From: Shewanella khirikhana
GTDB lineage: Bacteria; Pseudomonadota; Gammaproteobacteria; Enterobacterales; Shewanellaceae
Length of the DNA stretch: 64,000 bases
Reading direction: 5' to 3'
Assembly (NCBI RefSeq): GCF_003957745.1
Contig: NZ_CP020373.1
Coordinates: forward strand, 4,095,001 to 4,159,000
Part shown: positions 53,820 to 62,063 of the stretch, piece by piece
Position numbering within the stretch: position 1 is the stretch's first letter
How the letters are laid out: the number at the start of each line of letters is the position of its first letter
Made by a program: the position numbers and the translations under genes
The notes under the pieces: generated by a model
What the model was told of the DNA's origin: nothing
The model's input: the letters and a program-made list of their open reading frames with translations, nothing else
The model's database searches: none

Positions 53820-54556
53820 GCTTCGGCCTCCTGCTGATTGGCATCTTCCTTCGCTTGCCATTGGGCGATATCGCGGCGAATGCCGGCTTCCAGCCTTGAG
53901 AGCCGGAACAGATGAATAATCAGCGCCGCGACGGCGGTGGGGATTGCCCACAGGCCGATGTGCAAAGGTTCGATGCCGTGGATGCCATTTTCTTTGAGAA
54001 AGGCATCCATCAACAGCACGGCGCCGAAGGCGATAAAGATGTCTTCACCAAAGAACATGGCCACATTGTCACAGGCTGCGGCGTGGGCAGCGATTTTGTC
54101 GCGAATGGGTTTGGGCAGTGGCCCGTAGGCATTGATGGCGGCGGCTTCGGCCATGGGGGCCAGCAGCGGTCTCACCGTTTGGGCATGGCCACCAAGGCTT
54201 AACAGCCCCAGCGCGGCACTGGCTTCGCGCACCACAAAGTAGAGCGACAAAATGCGCGCCGTGGTGGCGCTTTTGATGGTGGCAATCCAGCCCTTGGCAC
54301 GCTCCCTGAGGCCGTGCCGCTCCAGTAGCGCTATCACCGGCAGGATCAGTAAAAAAGACGCCAACTGGCGGCTGGAGAGAAACTTCTCGCCAAAGGTCTC
54401 CAGCAAAGTCGCGGCATCCATGCCAACGGCCCAGCCGGTAATCAGCCCCGCGAGGGTAACAACCAGCAAGGGGTTGAATCTCAATGCGAAGCCCAGCACC
54501 ACCACGGGTATGCCGATCAGCGGCCAGTAGTTGAGGGCGAGCAGCTCATTCAGCAT
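53816..54556 (-). CDS. DUF969 membrane protein, probable permease half
   Basis: 246 residues from the ATG at 54556, with GGAGG six bases upstream. About six membrane helices, with the family motifs YFVVREASAALGLLSLGGHA and AAHAAACDNVAMFFGEDIFI. The start overlaps the pxpA stop by 11 bases and the stop overlaps DUF979 by four. The two DUF proteins are thus translated together and probably form one transporter. Confidence 0.8.
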   Translation of the reverse strand: MLNELLALNYWPLIGIPVVVLGFALRFNPLLVVTLAGLITGWAVGMDAATLLETFGEKFLSSRQLASFLLILPVIALLERHGLRERAKGWIATIKSATTARILSLYFVVREASAALGLLSLGGHAQTVRPLLAPMAEAAAINAYGPLPKPIRDKIAAHAAACDNVAMFFGEDIFIAFGAVLLMDAFLKENGIHGIEPLHIGLWAIPTAVAALIIHLFRLSRLEAGIRRDIAQWQAKEDANQQEAEA

Positions 54557-55271
54557 GGCTTGCCTCCTGCAATGCCCGTATGCGGCGGGCAAACTGCAGC
54601 GCCTCGGGATTGTCACCGTGCAGGCACAGGGTGTCGGCCCTTAGCCTGAGTGGGGTGCCATCGATACTGGTGAGCTTGCCCGACATTAGCGCCTGCACCT
54701 GTGCCAGCGCTTCGACTTGGTTGTGGATCACGGCCCCCGGTTTTTGCCGCGACACCAGGGTCGCGTCGGCCTCGTAGCGGCGGTCAGCAAAGGCCTCCGC
54801 CTGCACCTTAAGGCCTGCCTCACTGGCCCATTGCAGCAGCGGGCTTGCCGCCAACCCCATTAATACCAGCCCGGAGTCGACGGCCTGTATCGCCTCGATA
54901 AGGCATGTGGCCAACTCTTTATCGAAAGCGGCCTGATTGTAGAGTGCGCCATGGGGTTTCACGTGAAACATCGCAGCGCCTTCTTCATCGCAAATCTGCT
55001 TCAGGGCCTGGATTTGGGCGATAAGGCTGGTGGTCAGCTCGGTGGCATCCATGTTCATCGGCAAGCGGCCAAAGTTGACTCTATCGGGGAATGACGGATG
55101 GGCGCCAATCAGGCAGCCGTTTGCCATGGCAAGCTTTACCGTGGCGCGCATGCTGTCTGAGTCGCCGGCGTGGCCACCACAGGCAATGTTGGCGGCATCC
55201 ACCAGCGCGAGAATCTCGGCATCAAAAGGATAACCTTCGCCCACATCGGCGTTTAACTGAAGATTAGACAT
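54546..55271 (-). CDS. pxpA: 5-oxoprolinase subunit A (LamB/YcsF family)
   Basis: 241 residues from the ATG at 55271, with GGAG six bases upstream. The start LQLNADVGEGYPFDAEILAL and the segments ANIACGGHAGDS, GAHPSFPDRVNFGR and HVKPHGALYN are diagnostic. With PxpB and PxpC it forms the ATP-dependent bacterial 5-oxoprolinase that opens 5-oxoproline to glutamate. It overlaps pxpC by eight bases. A parS-type palindrome lies inside its coding sequence at 54955-54970. Confidence 0.94.
   Translation of the reverse strand: MSNLQLNADVGEGYPFDAEILALVDAANIACGGHAGDSDSMRATVKLAMANGCLIGAHPSFPDRVNFGRLPMNMDATELTTSLIAQIQALKQICDEEGAAMFHVKPHGALYNQAAFDKELATCLIEAIQAVDSGLVLMGLAASPLLQWASEAGLKVQAEAFADRRYEADATLVSRQKPGAVIHNQVEALAQVQALMSGKLTSIDGTPLRLRADTLCLHGDNPEALQFARRIRALQEASHAE
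54955..54970. other. parS: parS-type ParB site within pxpA
   Basis: GGTTTCACGTGAAACA matches the canonical parS TGTTTCACGTGAAACA in 15 of 16 positions and contains the full palindromic core GTTTCACGTGAAAC. It is 31.5 kb to the right of oriC. Confidence 0.85.
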
Positions 55272-56196
55272 GGGCTTCTCCGCTGCCCAGGGCACGGCCG
55301 AGGCGATAAAAATACTGTTTCCAGCGTTCACAGGCCGCCAGCGCTTCTGCGCGGTCGACCAACACAAATTGCAGTGATTGCCCTGGCCGAGCCTGGGCGA
55401 GTTTCCACAGATCGGCCTCAATCACTGTGGCCACAATCGGATAACCGCCGGTGGTTTGTGCATCGTTTAACAGCACTATGGGTTGTCCCGATGGCGGCAG
55501 TTGAATGACCCCGGGGAACACGCCCTGGGAGGCCATCTCCAGCGGCGCCTTCAGGCGCAGCGCTGGCCCCGTCAATCTGGCACCCATACGATTGCTGCTT
55601 GGCTGTAATTGCCACGTTGACTCTGTGAGTATTGAGGTTTCGGCGAGCAGGGGATATTGCGGCCCTGGCAACACCCTTATCTGATTGTCCCAGGGGCTTT
55701 GCATAGCGCCTACCTGATGCTTCAGCGGCCGTTCTGGCCCAAGCTCAAGTCGGTCGCCGGACCTCAGTGCTCGTCCTTCAAGGCCGCCCAGGCCACTGGA
55801 TAAATCTGTGCTGGCCGAGCCCATAAACAGGGGCACCTGAATACCGCCGTCCACCGCCAAATAGGCTCGCATTCCTGCCTTTGGGCCGCGTAGGCTAAGT
55901 GTCTGTCCGGCTTTAATCAGGCTGCGCCAGCCGCTCCAGACCGGCTTGGCATCGATTCGGGCATCGAAGTCGGCACCTGTAAGCGCAATCCAGGCATCGC
56001 GATTAAATCTAAGACTCGACTGACCGAGAGCAAACTCGAGGCCAGCAGTGTTATCCGGATTCCCCAGCAACCGGTTGGCGAGCAGCAGAGCCTGACGGTC
56101 CAGCGCGCCACTGCGGGGCAGGCCCAGATGGGCAACGCCGCTGCGGCCGAGATCCTGTACCGTGGTTTGAATGCCTGCCTGCAGCACTTCCAACAT
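55264..56196 (-). CDS. pxpC: 5-oxoprolinase subunit C (biotin-dependent carboxyltransferase-like, KipA/YbgK)
   Basis: 310 residues from the ATG at 56196, two bases after the pxpB stop. The start MLEVLQAGIQTTVQDLGRSG and the segments PRSGALDRQALLLANRLLGN, FMGSASTDLSSGLGGLEGR and LLNDAQTTGGYPIVATVI are family hallmarks. It acts with PxpB and PxpA. Older annotations call the family urea or biotin carboxylase-like. Confidence 0.93.
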   Translation of the reverse strand: MLEVLQAGIQTTVQDLGRSGVAHLGLPRSGALDRQALLLANRLLGNPDNTAGLEFALGQSSLRFNRDAWIALTGADFDARIDAKPVWSGWRSLIKAGQTLSLRGPKAGMRAYLAVDGGIQVPLFMGSASTDLSSGLGGLEGRALRSGDRLELGPERPLKHQVGAMQSPWDNQIRVLPGPQYPLLAETSILTESTWQLQPSSNRMGARLTGPALRLKAPLEMASQGVFPGVIQLPPSGQPIVLLNDAQTTGGYPIVATVIEADLWKLAQARPGQSLQFVLVDRAEALAACERWKQYFYRLGRALGSGEAHV

Positions 56197-56198
56197 GA

Positions 56199-56864
56199 TC
56201 AGGAAACCTCCCTGACAAACTGGATCCGGTCGCCCGGTGCAAAACGGCACGGAGGCTCCTGTTTGGCATCAAACAGCGGCAACTCAGTCCGACCTATCAG
56301 TTGCCAGCCGCCCGGAGCCTGACAGGGGTAGATGCCGGTTTGGGCGCCGCCAATCCCCACGCTGCCGGCGGGCACCTGTTGCCGTGGCACATCCAGCCTG
56401 GGTGTGTGCAACTGGCTTGGCAGCCCGGACAAATAGGCAAACCCCGGCAGAAACCCTAAAAACATTACCCGATACTCGGTGGCACAGTGGGCGCGGATAA
56501 TCTCTTCGGCGGATGTGTGGTGGAAGCGGGCCACGGCTTCCAGGTCCGGGCCATAGTCATTGCCGTAACGCACGGGTACCCGATGCAGGCGCCCATCCGG
56601 AATTTCAACCGGCAGACGGGGCCAAATATTCTGCAGCCACTGCTGCCAGCTGTTGGGGTCCTGATTGGCATCCAGGCACAGGGTGAGGTTGTTCATGCCG
56701 GGGGTTATATCGGTCAGCCCGCCTCTGCTGCGGCATTCCTGCGCCAACGCCCAAATCTTTGCCTGATTGGCAAGTGTTGAGGCGGAACAGCCGGTCTTTG
56801 CCAGTGTTAGCAGCAGGTGATGTTCACCCAGTAAGGCAATGTCCGGAAATGGCTGATTGGGCAT
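56199..56864 (-). CDS. pxpB: 5-oxoprolinase subunit B (KipI/YbgJ family)
   Basis: 221 residues. The C-terminal cyclophilin-like domain shows MFLGFLPGFAYLSGLP, VPAGSVGIGGAQTGIYP and APGGWQLIGRT, and the N-terminal part has the usual PGMNNLTLCLD. It is the first gene of the operon pxpB-pxpC-pxpA-DUF969-DUF979-pcp, whose promoter must lie in the 274-base gap shared with the HDOD gene. Confidence 0.94.
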   Translation of the reverse strand: MPNQPFPDIALLGEHHLLLTLAKTGCSASTLANQAKIWALAQECRSRGGLTDITPGMNNLTLCLDANQDPNSWQQWLQNIWPRLPVEIPDGRLHRVPVRYGNDYGPDLEAVARFHHTSAEEIIRAHCATEYRVMFLGFLPGFAYLSGLPSQLHTPRLDVPRQQVPAGSVGIGGAQTGIYPCQAPGGWQLIGRTELPLFDAKQEPPCRFAPGDRIQFVREVS

Positions 56865-57138
56865 GATGTTTTTGCCGATTAACAGGTATCATTCGACCCT
56901 AAAAAATGGCCTCTGTCATGTCAATGAATTGCTGCGAAAATGTTGGTGTTTTCGCCATTTATTAAGCGGCGATTAAGGTGTGTATCAAATTTGCCTGGCC
57001 GGGCAGGAAGGCCTTGGGTTAACTGGCAAATTTGGGCTCAGCGCCTAGTATTGATAGATGCCTGCCAAATGTTTTTTCAGCCCGGGTTCTGTGGGCCACG
57101 AGACAATCTCAGCGATTTAAGTCAGGGGCAGTTTTTTT
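56865..57138. promoter_or_regulatory. Divergent control region of the pxp operon and HDOD gene
   Basis: 274 bases without a gene. It contains a perfect 10-base inverted repeat, CAAATTTGCC (56986-56995) with GGCAAATTTG (57025-57034), separated by 29 bases that include GC-rich GGCC elements. I see no clear consensus promoter. It must hold start signals for both directions. Confidence 0.5.
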
Positions 57139-58209
57139 ATGCGGCTTTTTAATAAGCTCTTTAATATCAGGGACAACACCATCGTCGAGCGACCACGCAG
57201 TTTAAGTGGTGAAGGTCTGGCAGCAAAAACCGCCGAAGCGGTGGCCAGAGCGCAGGTGCGCAGTTCGTTGGCCGTGGTGGCAGAGCAGGCCAGGGAGGAG
57301 GCCCATAGCCCAACAGTGGACGTTACCGCACTGTTTTACAGCTTGCTGTTTGCCGGGGGCAAAGACACTGGGGGGATAGCCAACAACCTCGAAAAGGAGG
57401 TGATGGCCAATGTCGAACAGGCATTGGCTCAGCCCAGCGTGATTGCCGATAAGGTCTTGAAGCTGCCGCACGATATCATTGAGCTCGACAAACAACTGGC
57501 CAATCCTGAGGTGGACACCGACGAGGTGCTCAAGTACATCAAGCGTGACCCAGTGCTGAGCGCCGAAGTGCTGAAACTCTGTAATTCCCCCGCCTTCAGA
57601 CGCAGCAGCAAGGATATCACCAGTTTACAGCAGGCCGTGGTGACCCTGGGGCGCGAACAGCTTCGACGATTTGTTACCAGCGTGCGCGTGCGTGAAGTGA
57701 TTGAAATTAAACCAATTTACTACAGACGCTTTGGCTCTGAGGTATGGCGTCATTCATTACAGGTGGCCTATCTGGCGTCTGAACTGACCCGCGAAGAGCA
57801 GGACACGGCATTTATGCTCGGCTTGCTACATGATGTTGGTAAAATCGCTATATTTCAGATGCTTATTGATGCATTCGCCAAGGCAGAACCCGGCGAGCAG
57901 CCCAGATCCTGGCTCTTTCGTCAGGTAATGACTTCAAAGTCACTGCTGCTCAGTGCTGTGCTGGTGCGAAGCTGGCAGTTACCACCTTTGTTTGCCCGCT
58001 CTCTGGCGGCGCTGGCCAATCCACACAATATGCCCACAGATCCTTTGCCCAAGGCCATTTGGACTGCAAACCATATCAGCGAATGTTCCATGCTGTGGCA
58101 GGCCGAGCGTATTGATGAGACTCAACTTGTTACTTTGCTGGAGCGAATCGGCATGGACAGAGAGACCTTCGATGACCTGCACGAAAAGCTGTTGCAGCTG
58201 GCAAGCTGA
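57139..58209 (+). CDS. HDOD-domain protein
   Basis: 356 residues. The N-terminal 130 residues have no motif I recognise. The HDOD domain spans roughly 105-310 and includes LNPEV-like VLKYIKRDPVLSAEVLKLCN, LQQAVVTLGREQLRRFV and, unlike many HDOD proteins, an intact HD pair in LLHDVGKIAIF. HDOD proteins take part in signalling linked to stress, motility or second messengers, with no fixed biochemical activity. A terminator follows. It stands alone on this strand. Confidence 0.85.
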   Translation: MRLFNKLFNIRDNTIVERPRSLSGEGLAAKTAEAVARAQVRSSLAVVAEQAREEAHSPTVDVTALFYSLLFAGGKDTGGIANNLEKEVMANVEQALAQPSVIADKVLKLPHDIIELDKQLANPEVDTDEVLKYIKRDPVLSAEVLKLCNSPAFRRSSKDITSLQQAVVTLGREQLRRFVTSVRVREVIEIKPIYYRRFGSEVWRHSLQVAYLASELTREEQDTAFMLGLLHDVGKIAIFQMLIDAFAKAEPGEQPRSWLFRQVMTSKSLLLSAVLVRSWQLPPLFARSLAALANPHNMPTDPLPKAIWTANHISECSMLWQAERIDETQLVTLLERIGMDRETFDDLHEKLLQLAS

Positions 58210-58245
58210 GGTTTGACAAAATGTAGCTGTCAGTAAGTTTGGCAA

Positions 58246-58277
58246 TAAAAAACGCGCCCTGAGGCGCGTTTTTTTAT
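58246..58277. terminator. Bidirectional terminator between the HDOD gene and glyS
   Basis: The ACGCGCC-CTGA-GGCGCGT stem is flanked by A6 and T7 runs. It serves both converging genes. Confidence 0.9.
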
Positions 58278-58300
58278 GACGGGCATTCGCTACTGCAGCA

Positions 58301-60370
58301 TTACTGAAGCAGAGAAATGTCGGCGACGTGCAGGAACTGGTCGCGCAGGTTGCCAAGCAGTGCCAGACGGTTGTTACGCAGTGCCTGGTCGTCGGCCATG
58401 ACCATCACGTCTTCGAAGAACTGATCCACGCTCTCACGCAGGGCAGCCAGTTCGGTCAGTGCCTGTTGGTAGTTACCGGCAGCAAACAGCGGGGCAATCA
58501 CAGGTGTTACTTCCGCAAGCTTGGCGGCCAGCGCCTTTTCAGCGGCTTCGCTCAGCAGTGCAGCATTGATGCTGCTTGGCAGTTCACCTTCCACTTTAGC
58601 CAGAATGTTGGACACACGCTTGTTGGCGGCGGCCAGCGCTGCGGCCTGCTCCAGGGTGCGGAAGTGGCTTACCGCCAGGATACGGTCATCAAAATCCGCA
58701 GGGCGGGTTGGACGACGGGCCAGCACGGCGAGGATAACGTCGGTGCTGATGCCTTTGTCCTGATACCAGGCGCGGAAGCGGGCCATCAGGAACTCGAGCA
58801 CTTCATCGGCTGCCTGGGCATTGCTGAGGTTGGCGCCGTGCAATTCGACTGCTTTGGCAATCAAATCAACCAGATCCAGCGGCAATTTGTTTTCTACGAT
58901 AATACGCAGCACACCAATGGCGGCGCGGCGCAGTGCGAACGGGTCTGCAGCGCCTTTAGGTGCCTGACCGATACCGAAGATGCCAGACAGGGTGTCGAGC
59001 TTCTCGGCCAGCGCCACGGCGCAGGAAACACCGGCGCTAGGCACGCTGTCGCCACTGAACTTGGGCTTGTATTGCTCTTCCAGTGCCACAGCAACGGCTT
59101 CGGCTTCACCGTCGAGGCGCGCATAGTGCATGCCCATGGTGCCCTGGGTGTCGGTGAATTCCATCACCATGTTGGTCATCAGGTCGCACTTTGACAGGAG
59201 ACCGGCACGGGCGGCGTCTTCGCTGCTGGCGCCAATCTGACCTGCGATAAAGCCGGCGAGGGCAGAGATACGCTCGGCGCGGTCTTTCAGGGTGCCAAGT
59301 TGCTTTTGGAATACCACGGTTTCCAGGCTCGCCAGGCGGCTTGCAAGGGTGTGCTTCTTGTCGGTGTTAAAGAAGAATTCGGCGTCGGCCAGACGTGGAC
59401 GAACTACCTTCTCGTTACCGGCAATGATTTGCGCCGGATCTTTGGACTCAATATTGGCCACAAAGATGAAGTTTGGCAGCAGCTTGCCTTCGTTTGAGAA
59501 CACTGGGAAGTACTTCTGGTCGCCCTTCATGGTGTACACCAGCGCTTCGGCAGGAACGGCCAGGAACTTGTCTTCGAAGTGGGCGGTGAGTACCACTGGC
59601 CATTCAACCAGTGAAGCCACCTCTTCAAGCAGGCTTTCTTCGATGTCGGCGTTGCCACCAATCTCGGCAGCGGCCTTTTCGGCATCAATCTTGATGAGGG
59701 CTTTACGGGCCTGGTAGTCGGCGATGACTTTACCGCGCTCTTTCAGGGCAGCCAGGTAGTTATCGGCATGATCCAGGCTAAAGCTGGATTCGCCCATAAA
59801 GCGGTGGCCGCGAATGATGCGGTCAGACTGGATGCCCAGCACTTCACCGGCAATCAGTTCGCTGCCAAGCAGCAGGGTAACTGTGTGCACGGGGCGGATA
59901 AACTGAGTGCTGTTGCTGCCCCAGCGCATTGGCTTGGGGATAGGCAGCTTGTCGAGTGCGCGCTGGGTCATGGCAGGCACCAAAGCAGCTGTAGGCTCAC
60001 CGGCAACATTGGCACGATAAACCAGCCATTCGCCTTTGTCAGTGGCCAGACGCTCAGCTTCGGCTACGGTAATACCGTTACCACGGGCCCAGCCTTCGGC
60101 GGCCTTGGTGGGGTTACCCTCGGCATCGAAAGCGGACTGCACGGCAGGGCCTCGCTTTTCAACGACTTTGTCTTCCTGAGCGGTCGCCAGGCCCTTAACG
60201 TACAGGGCCAGACGACGTGGAGCGGCATACCATTCGATAGATTCAAATGGCAGTTCGGCCTTGGTCAGTTCTTCGCTGAAGTTGGCCTGAAAGGATTCGG
60301 CCAGGGTGCGCAGCGCCTTCGGTGGCAGCTCTTCGGTACCGATTTCGATGAGCAGGTTTTCGAATTTCAT
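58301..60370 (-). CDS. glyS: Glycyl-tRNA synthetase beta subunit
   Basis: 689 residues, identical in length to E. coli GlyS. The start MKFENLLIEIGTEELPPKAL and the segments RGHRFMGE and KGDQKYFPVFSNEGKLLPNF are typical, and a C-terminal anticodon-binding-like region follows. It forms the alpha2beta2 synthetase with GlyQ, encoded 12 bases upstream. Confidence 0.98.
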   Translation of the reverse strand: MKFENLLIEIGTEELPPKALRTLAESFQANFSEELTKAELPFESIEWYAAPRRLALYVKGLATAQEDKVVEKRGPAVQSAFDAEGNPTKAAEGWARGNGITVAEAERLATDKGEWLVYRANVAGEPTAALVPAMTQRALDKLPIPKPMRWGSNSTQFIRPVHTVTLLLGSELIAGEVLGIQSDRIIRGHRFMGESSFSLDHADNYLAALKERGKVIADYQARKALIKIDAEKAAAEIGGNADIEESLLEEVASLVEWPVVLTAHFEDKFLAVPAEALVYTMKGDQKYFPVFSNEGKLLPNFIFVANIESKDPAQIIAGNEKVVRPRLADAEFFFNTDKKHTLASRLASLETVVFQKQLGTLKDRAERISALAGFIAGQIGASSEDAARAGLLSKCDLMTNMVMEFTDTQGTMGMHYARLDGEAEAVAVALEEQYKPKFSGDSVPSAGVSCAVALAEKLDTLSGIFGIGQAPKGAADPFALRRAAIGVLRIIVENKLPLDLVDLIAKAVELHGANLSNAQAADEVLEFLMARFRAWYQDKGISTDVILAVLARRPTRPADFDDRILAVSHFRTLEQAAALAAANKRVSNILAKVEGELPSSINAALLSEAAEKALAAKLAEVTPVIAPLFAAGNYQQALTELAALRESVDQFFEDVMVMADDQALRNNRLALLGNLRDQFLHVADISLLQ

Positions 60371-60382
60371 TTAATCTTCCTC

Positions 60383-61288
60383 TTATTTGCACATCGGGAA
60401 GCCGAGGGCTTCGCGGGCCTTGTAATAGGCTTCGGCAACTGCCTTGGCCATGGTGCGCACACGCAGAATGTAGCGCTGACGCTCGGTCACAGAGATTGCG
60501 TGACGGGCATCCAGCAGGTTGAACGCGTGTGAGGCCTTCATGACTTGCTCGTAAGCGGGCAGAGGCAGAGGAGTTTCCAATGACAACAAATGCTGACAGG
60601 CTTTTTCGCATTGGTCGAACATGCCGAACAGGAAGTCCACATCGGCGTGCTCAAAGTTATAGGTAGACTGTTCTACTTCGTTCTGGTGGAACACATCGCC
60701 GTAGGTGATGCGGCCCATGGGGCCATCGGTCCAGACCAGATCGTAAACGCTGTCTACGCCCTGGATGTACATAGCCAGACGCTCAAGACCATAGGTGATT
60801 TCACCGGTCACTGGGCTGCATTCGATGCCGCCCACTTGCTGGAAGTAGGTGAACTGAGTCACTTCCATGCCGTTGAGCCACACTTCCCAGCCCAGACCCC
60901 AGGCGCCCAGTGTTGGCGATTCCCAGTTGTCTTCAACGAAGCGGATGTCGTGGATTTGGGTGTCGATACCCAGGGCTTGCAGCGAGCCTAAGTAGAGTTC
61001 CTGAATGTTGTCAGGGGATGGCTTCAATACGACCTGGAACTGGTAGTAGTGTTGCAAGCGGTTCGGGTTTTCACCGTAGCGACCATCGGTAGGGCGGCGT
61101 GAAGGCTGCACATAGGCGCTGCTCATGGGCTCAGGGCCGAGGGCGCGCAGGAAGGTCTGAGGGTGGAAGGTGCCGGCACCGACTTCCATATCCAGTGGTT
61201 GGACAATGGCACAGCCTTGCTGAGCCCAGTAATCCTGCAGGGTCAAAATAAAGCCCTGGAATGTCTTTACGTCGTATTTCGTCGTCAT
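60383..61288 (-). CDS. glyQ: Glycyl-tRNA synthetase alpha subunit
   Basis: 301 residues. A class II synthetase core with FQGFILTLQDYWAQQGCAIV, EVGAGTFHPQTFLRALGPEP and VQPSRRPTDGRYGENPNRLQ. It provides the catalytic site for glycine activation. It is first in glyQS, divergent from tag across 107 bases. Confidence 0.98.
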   Translation of the reverse strand: MTTKYDVKTFQGFILTLQDYWAQQGCAIVQPLDMEVGAGTFHPQTFLRALGPEPMSSAYVQPSRRPTDGRYGENPNRLQHYYQFQVVLKPSPDNIQELYLGSLQALGIDTQIHDIRFVEDNWESPTLGAWGLGWEVWLNGMEVTQFTYFQQVGGIECSPVTGEITYGLERLAMYIQGVDSVYDLVWTDGPMGRITYGDVFHQNEVEQSTYNFEHADVDFLFGMFDQCEKACQHLLSLETPLPLPAYEQVMKASHAFNLLDARHAISVTERQRYILRVRTMAKAVAEAYYKAREALGFPMCK

Positions 61289-61395
61289 GTCTACTGCTGT
61301 CAGCTGAAAATAGAAAATGGGTTCGATTATACCTTGTAGATCTGTGCTTATGTAGGCTATTTTTGAGCGAATTTACGGCTAAATAGGGACTTTGA

Positions 61396-61962
61396 ATGGC
61401 AGATAACAAAGTGAGATGCGCTTGGGTCAGCGATGATGCTCAGTACCAGCAGTATCACGATGAGGTATGGGGCAGGCCGGTTTACGATGCCAAAGAGCTG
61501 TTTGCTAAGCTTTGTCTCGATGGTCAGCAGGCTGGATTGTCCTGGATTACCATCCTCAGAAAGCAGGCCAGTTACGAGGCTGCCTTCGCCGATTTTGAAC
61601 CCGCTATCATTGCTCGCTTCGATGACGCCAAGGTTGAAGAACTGCTGCAAAACCCGGGCATAGTCCGTAACCGTGCCAAGGTGAACTCCATTATCCGCAA
61701 CGCCCGCGCCTATCTGAGTTACGTTGATGCCGGGAATGACTTCTCTGCGTTTTTGTGGAGTTTTGTTGGTGGCGCACCCAAGGTCAATCGGTTTGCGTCC
61801 ATTTCAGAGGTACCGGCCCAGACTGCGGAATCGGAAGCCATGTCGAAGGCGCTTAAGAAACTGGGCTTTAACTTCGTCGGCCCCACCATTTGCTATGCCT
61901 TTATGCAGGCGGTCGGCATGGTGAATGACCACACCACAGATTGCCACTGTTACCCGCAGTAA
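61396..61962 (+). CDS. tag: DNA-3-methyladenine glycosylase I
   Basis: 188 residues. The zinc-binding residues are visible as the N-terminal Cys8 and His21 in YHDEVWGRP and the C-terminal HTTDCHCYP. LCLDGQQAGLSWITILRKQ carries the conserved active-site glutamine, and FVGPTICYAFMQAVGMVNDH ends the helical domain. It excises 3-methyladenine from alkylated DNA. The downstream terminator doubles as a parS site. Confidence 0.96.
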   Translation: MADNKVRCAWVSDDAQYQQYHDEVWGRPVYDAKELFAKLCLDGQQAGLSWITILRKQASYEAAFADFEPAIIARFDDAKVEELLQNPGIVRNRAKVNSIIRNARAYLSYVDAGNDFSAFLWSFVGGAPKVNRFASISEVPAQTAESEAMSKALKKLGFNFVGPTICYAFMQAVGMVNDHTTDCHCYPQ

Positions 61963-62003
61963 GAATTTTTAGTGCCACAAGCTACTGGCTGATTTCCGGT
62001 AAT

Positions 62004-62035
62004 AAAAAAGGTGTTCCACGTGGAACACCTTTTTT
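62004..62035. terminator. Perfectly palindromic bidirectional terminator after tag
   Basis: A 32-base perfect palindrome starts with AAAAAAGG and ends with CCTTTTTT, ideal as an intrinsic terminator for tag on the plus strand and for the amidohydrolase gene on the minus strand. Its centre is the parS sequence at 62012-62027. Confidence 0.9.
62012..62027. other. parS: parS-type ParB site within a terminator
   Basis: TGTTCCACGTGGAACA is a perfect 16-base palindrome, matching the parS form known from Pseudomonas. It forms the centre of the terminator between tag and the amidohydrolase gene and lies 38.6 kb to the right of oriC. Confidence 0.9.
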
Positions 62036-62063
62036 GTTCAGGCGTTTTCTTTAGGCGCTAACG

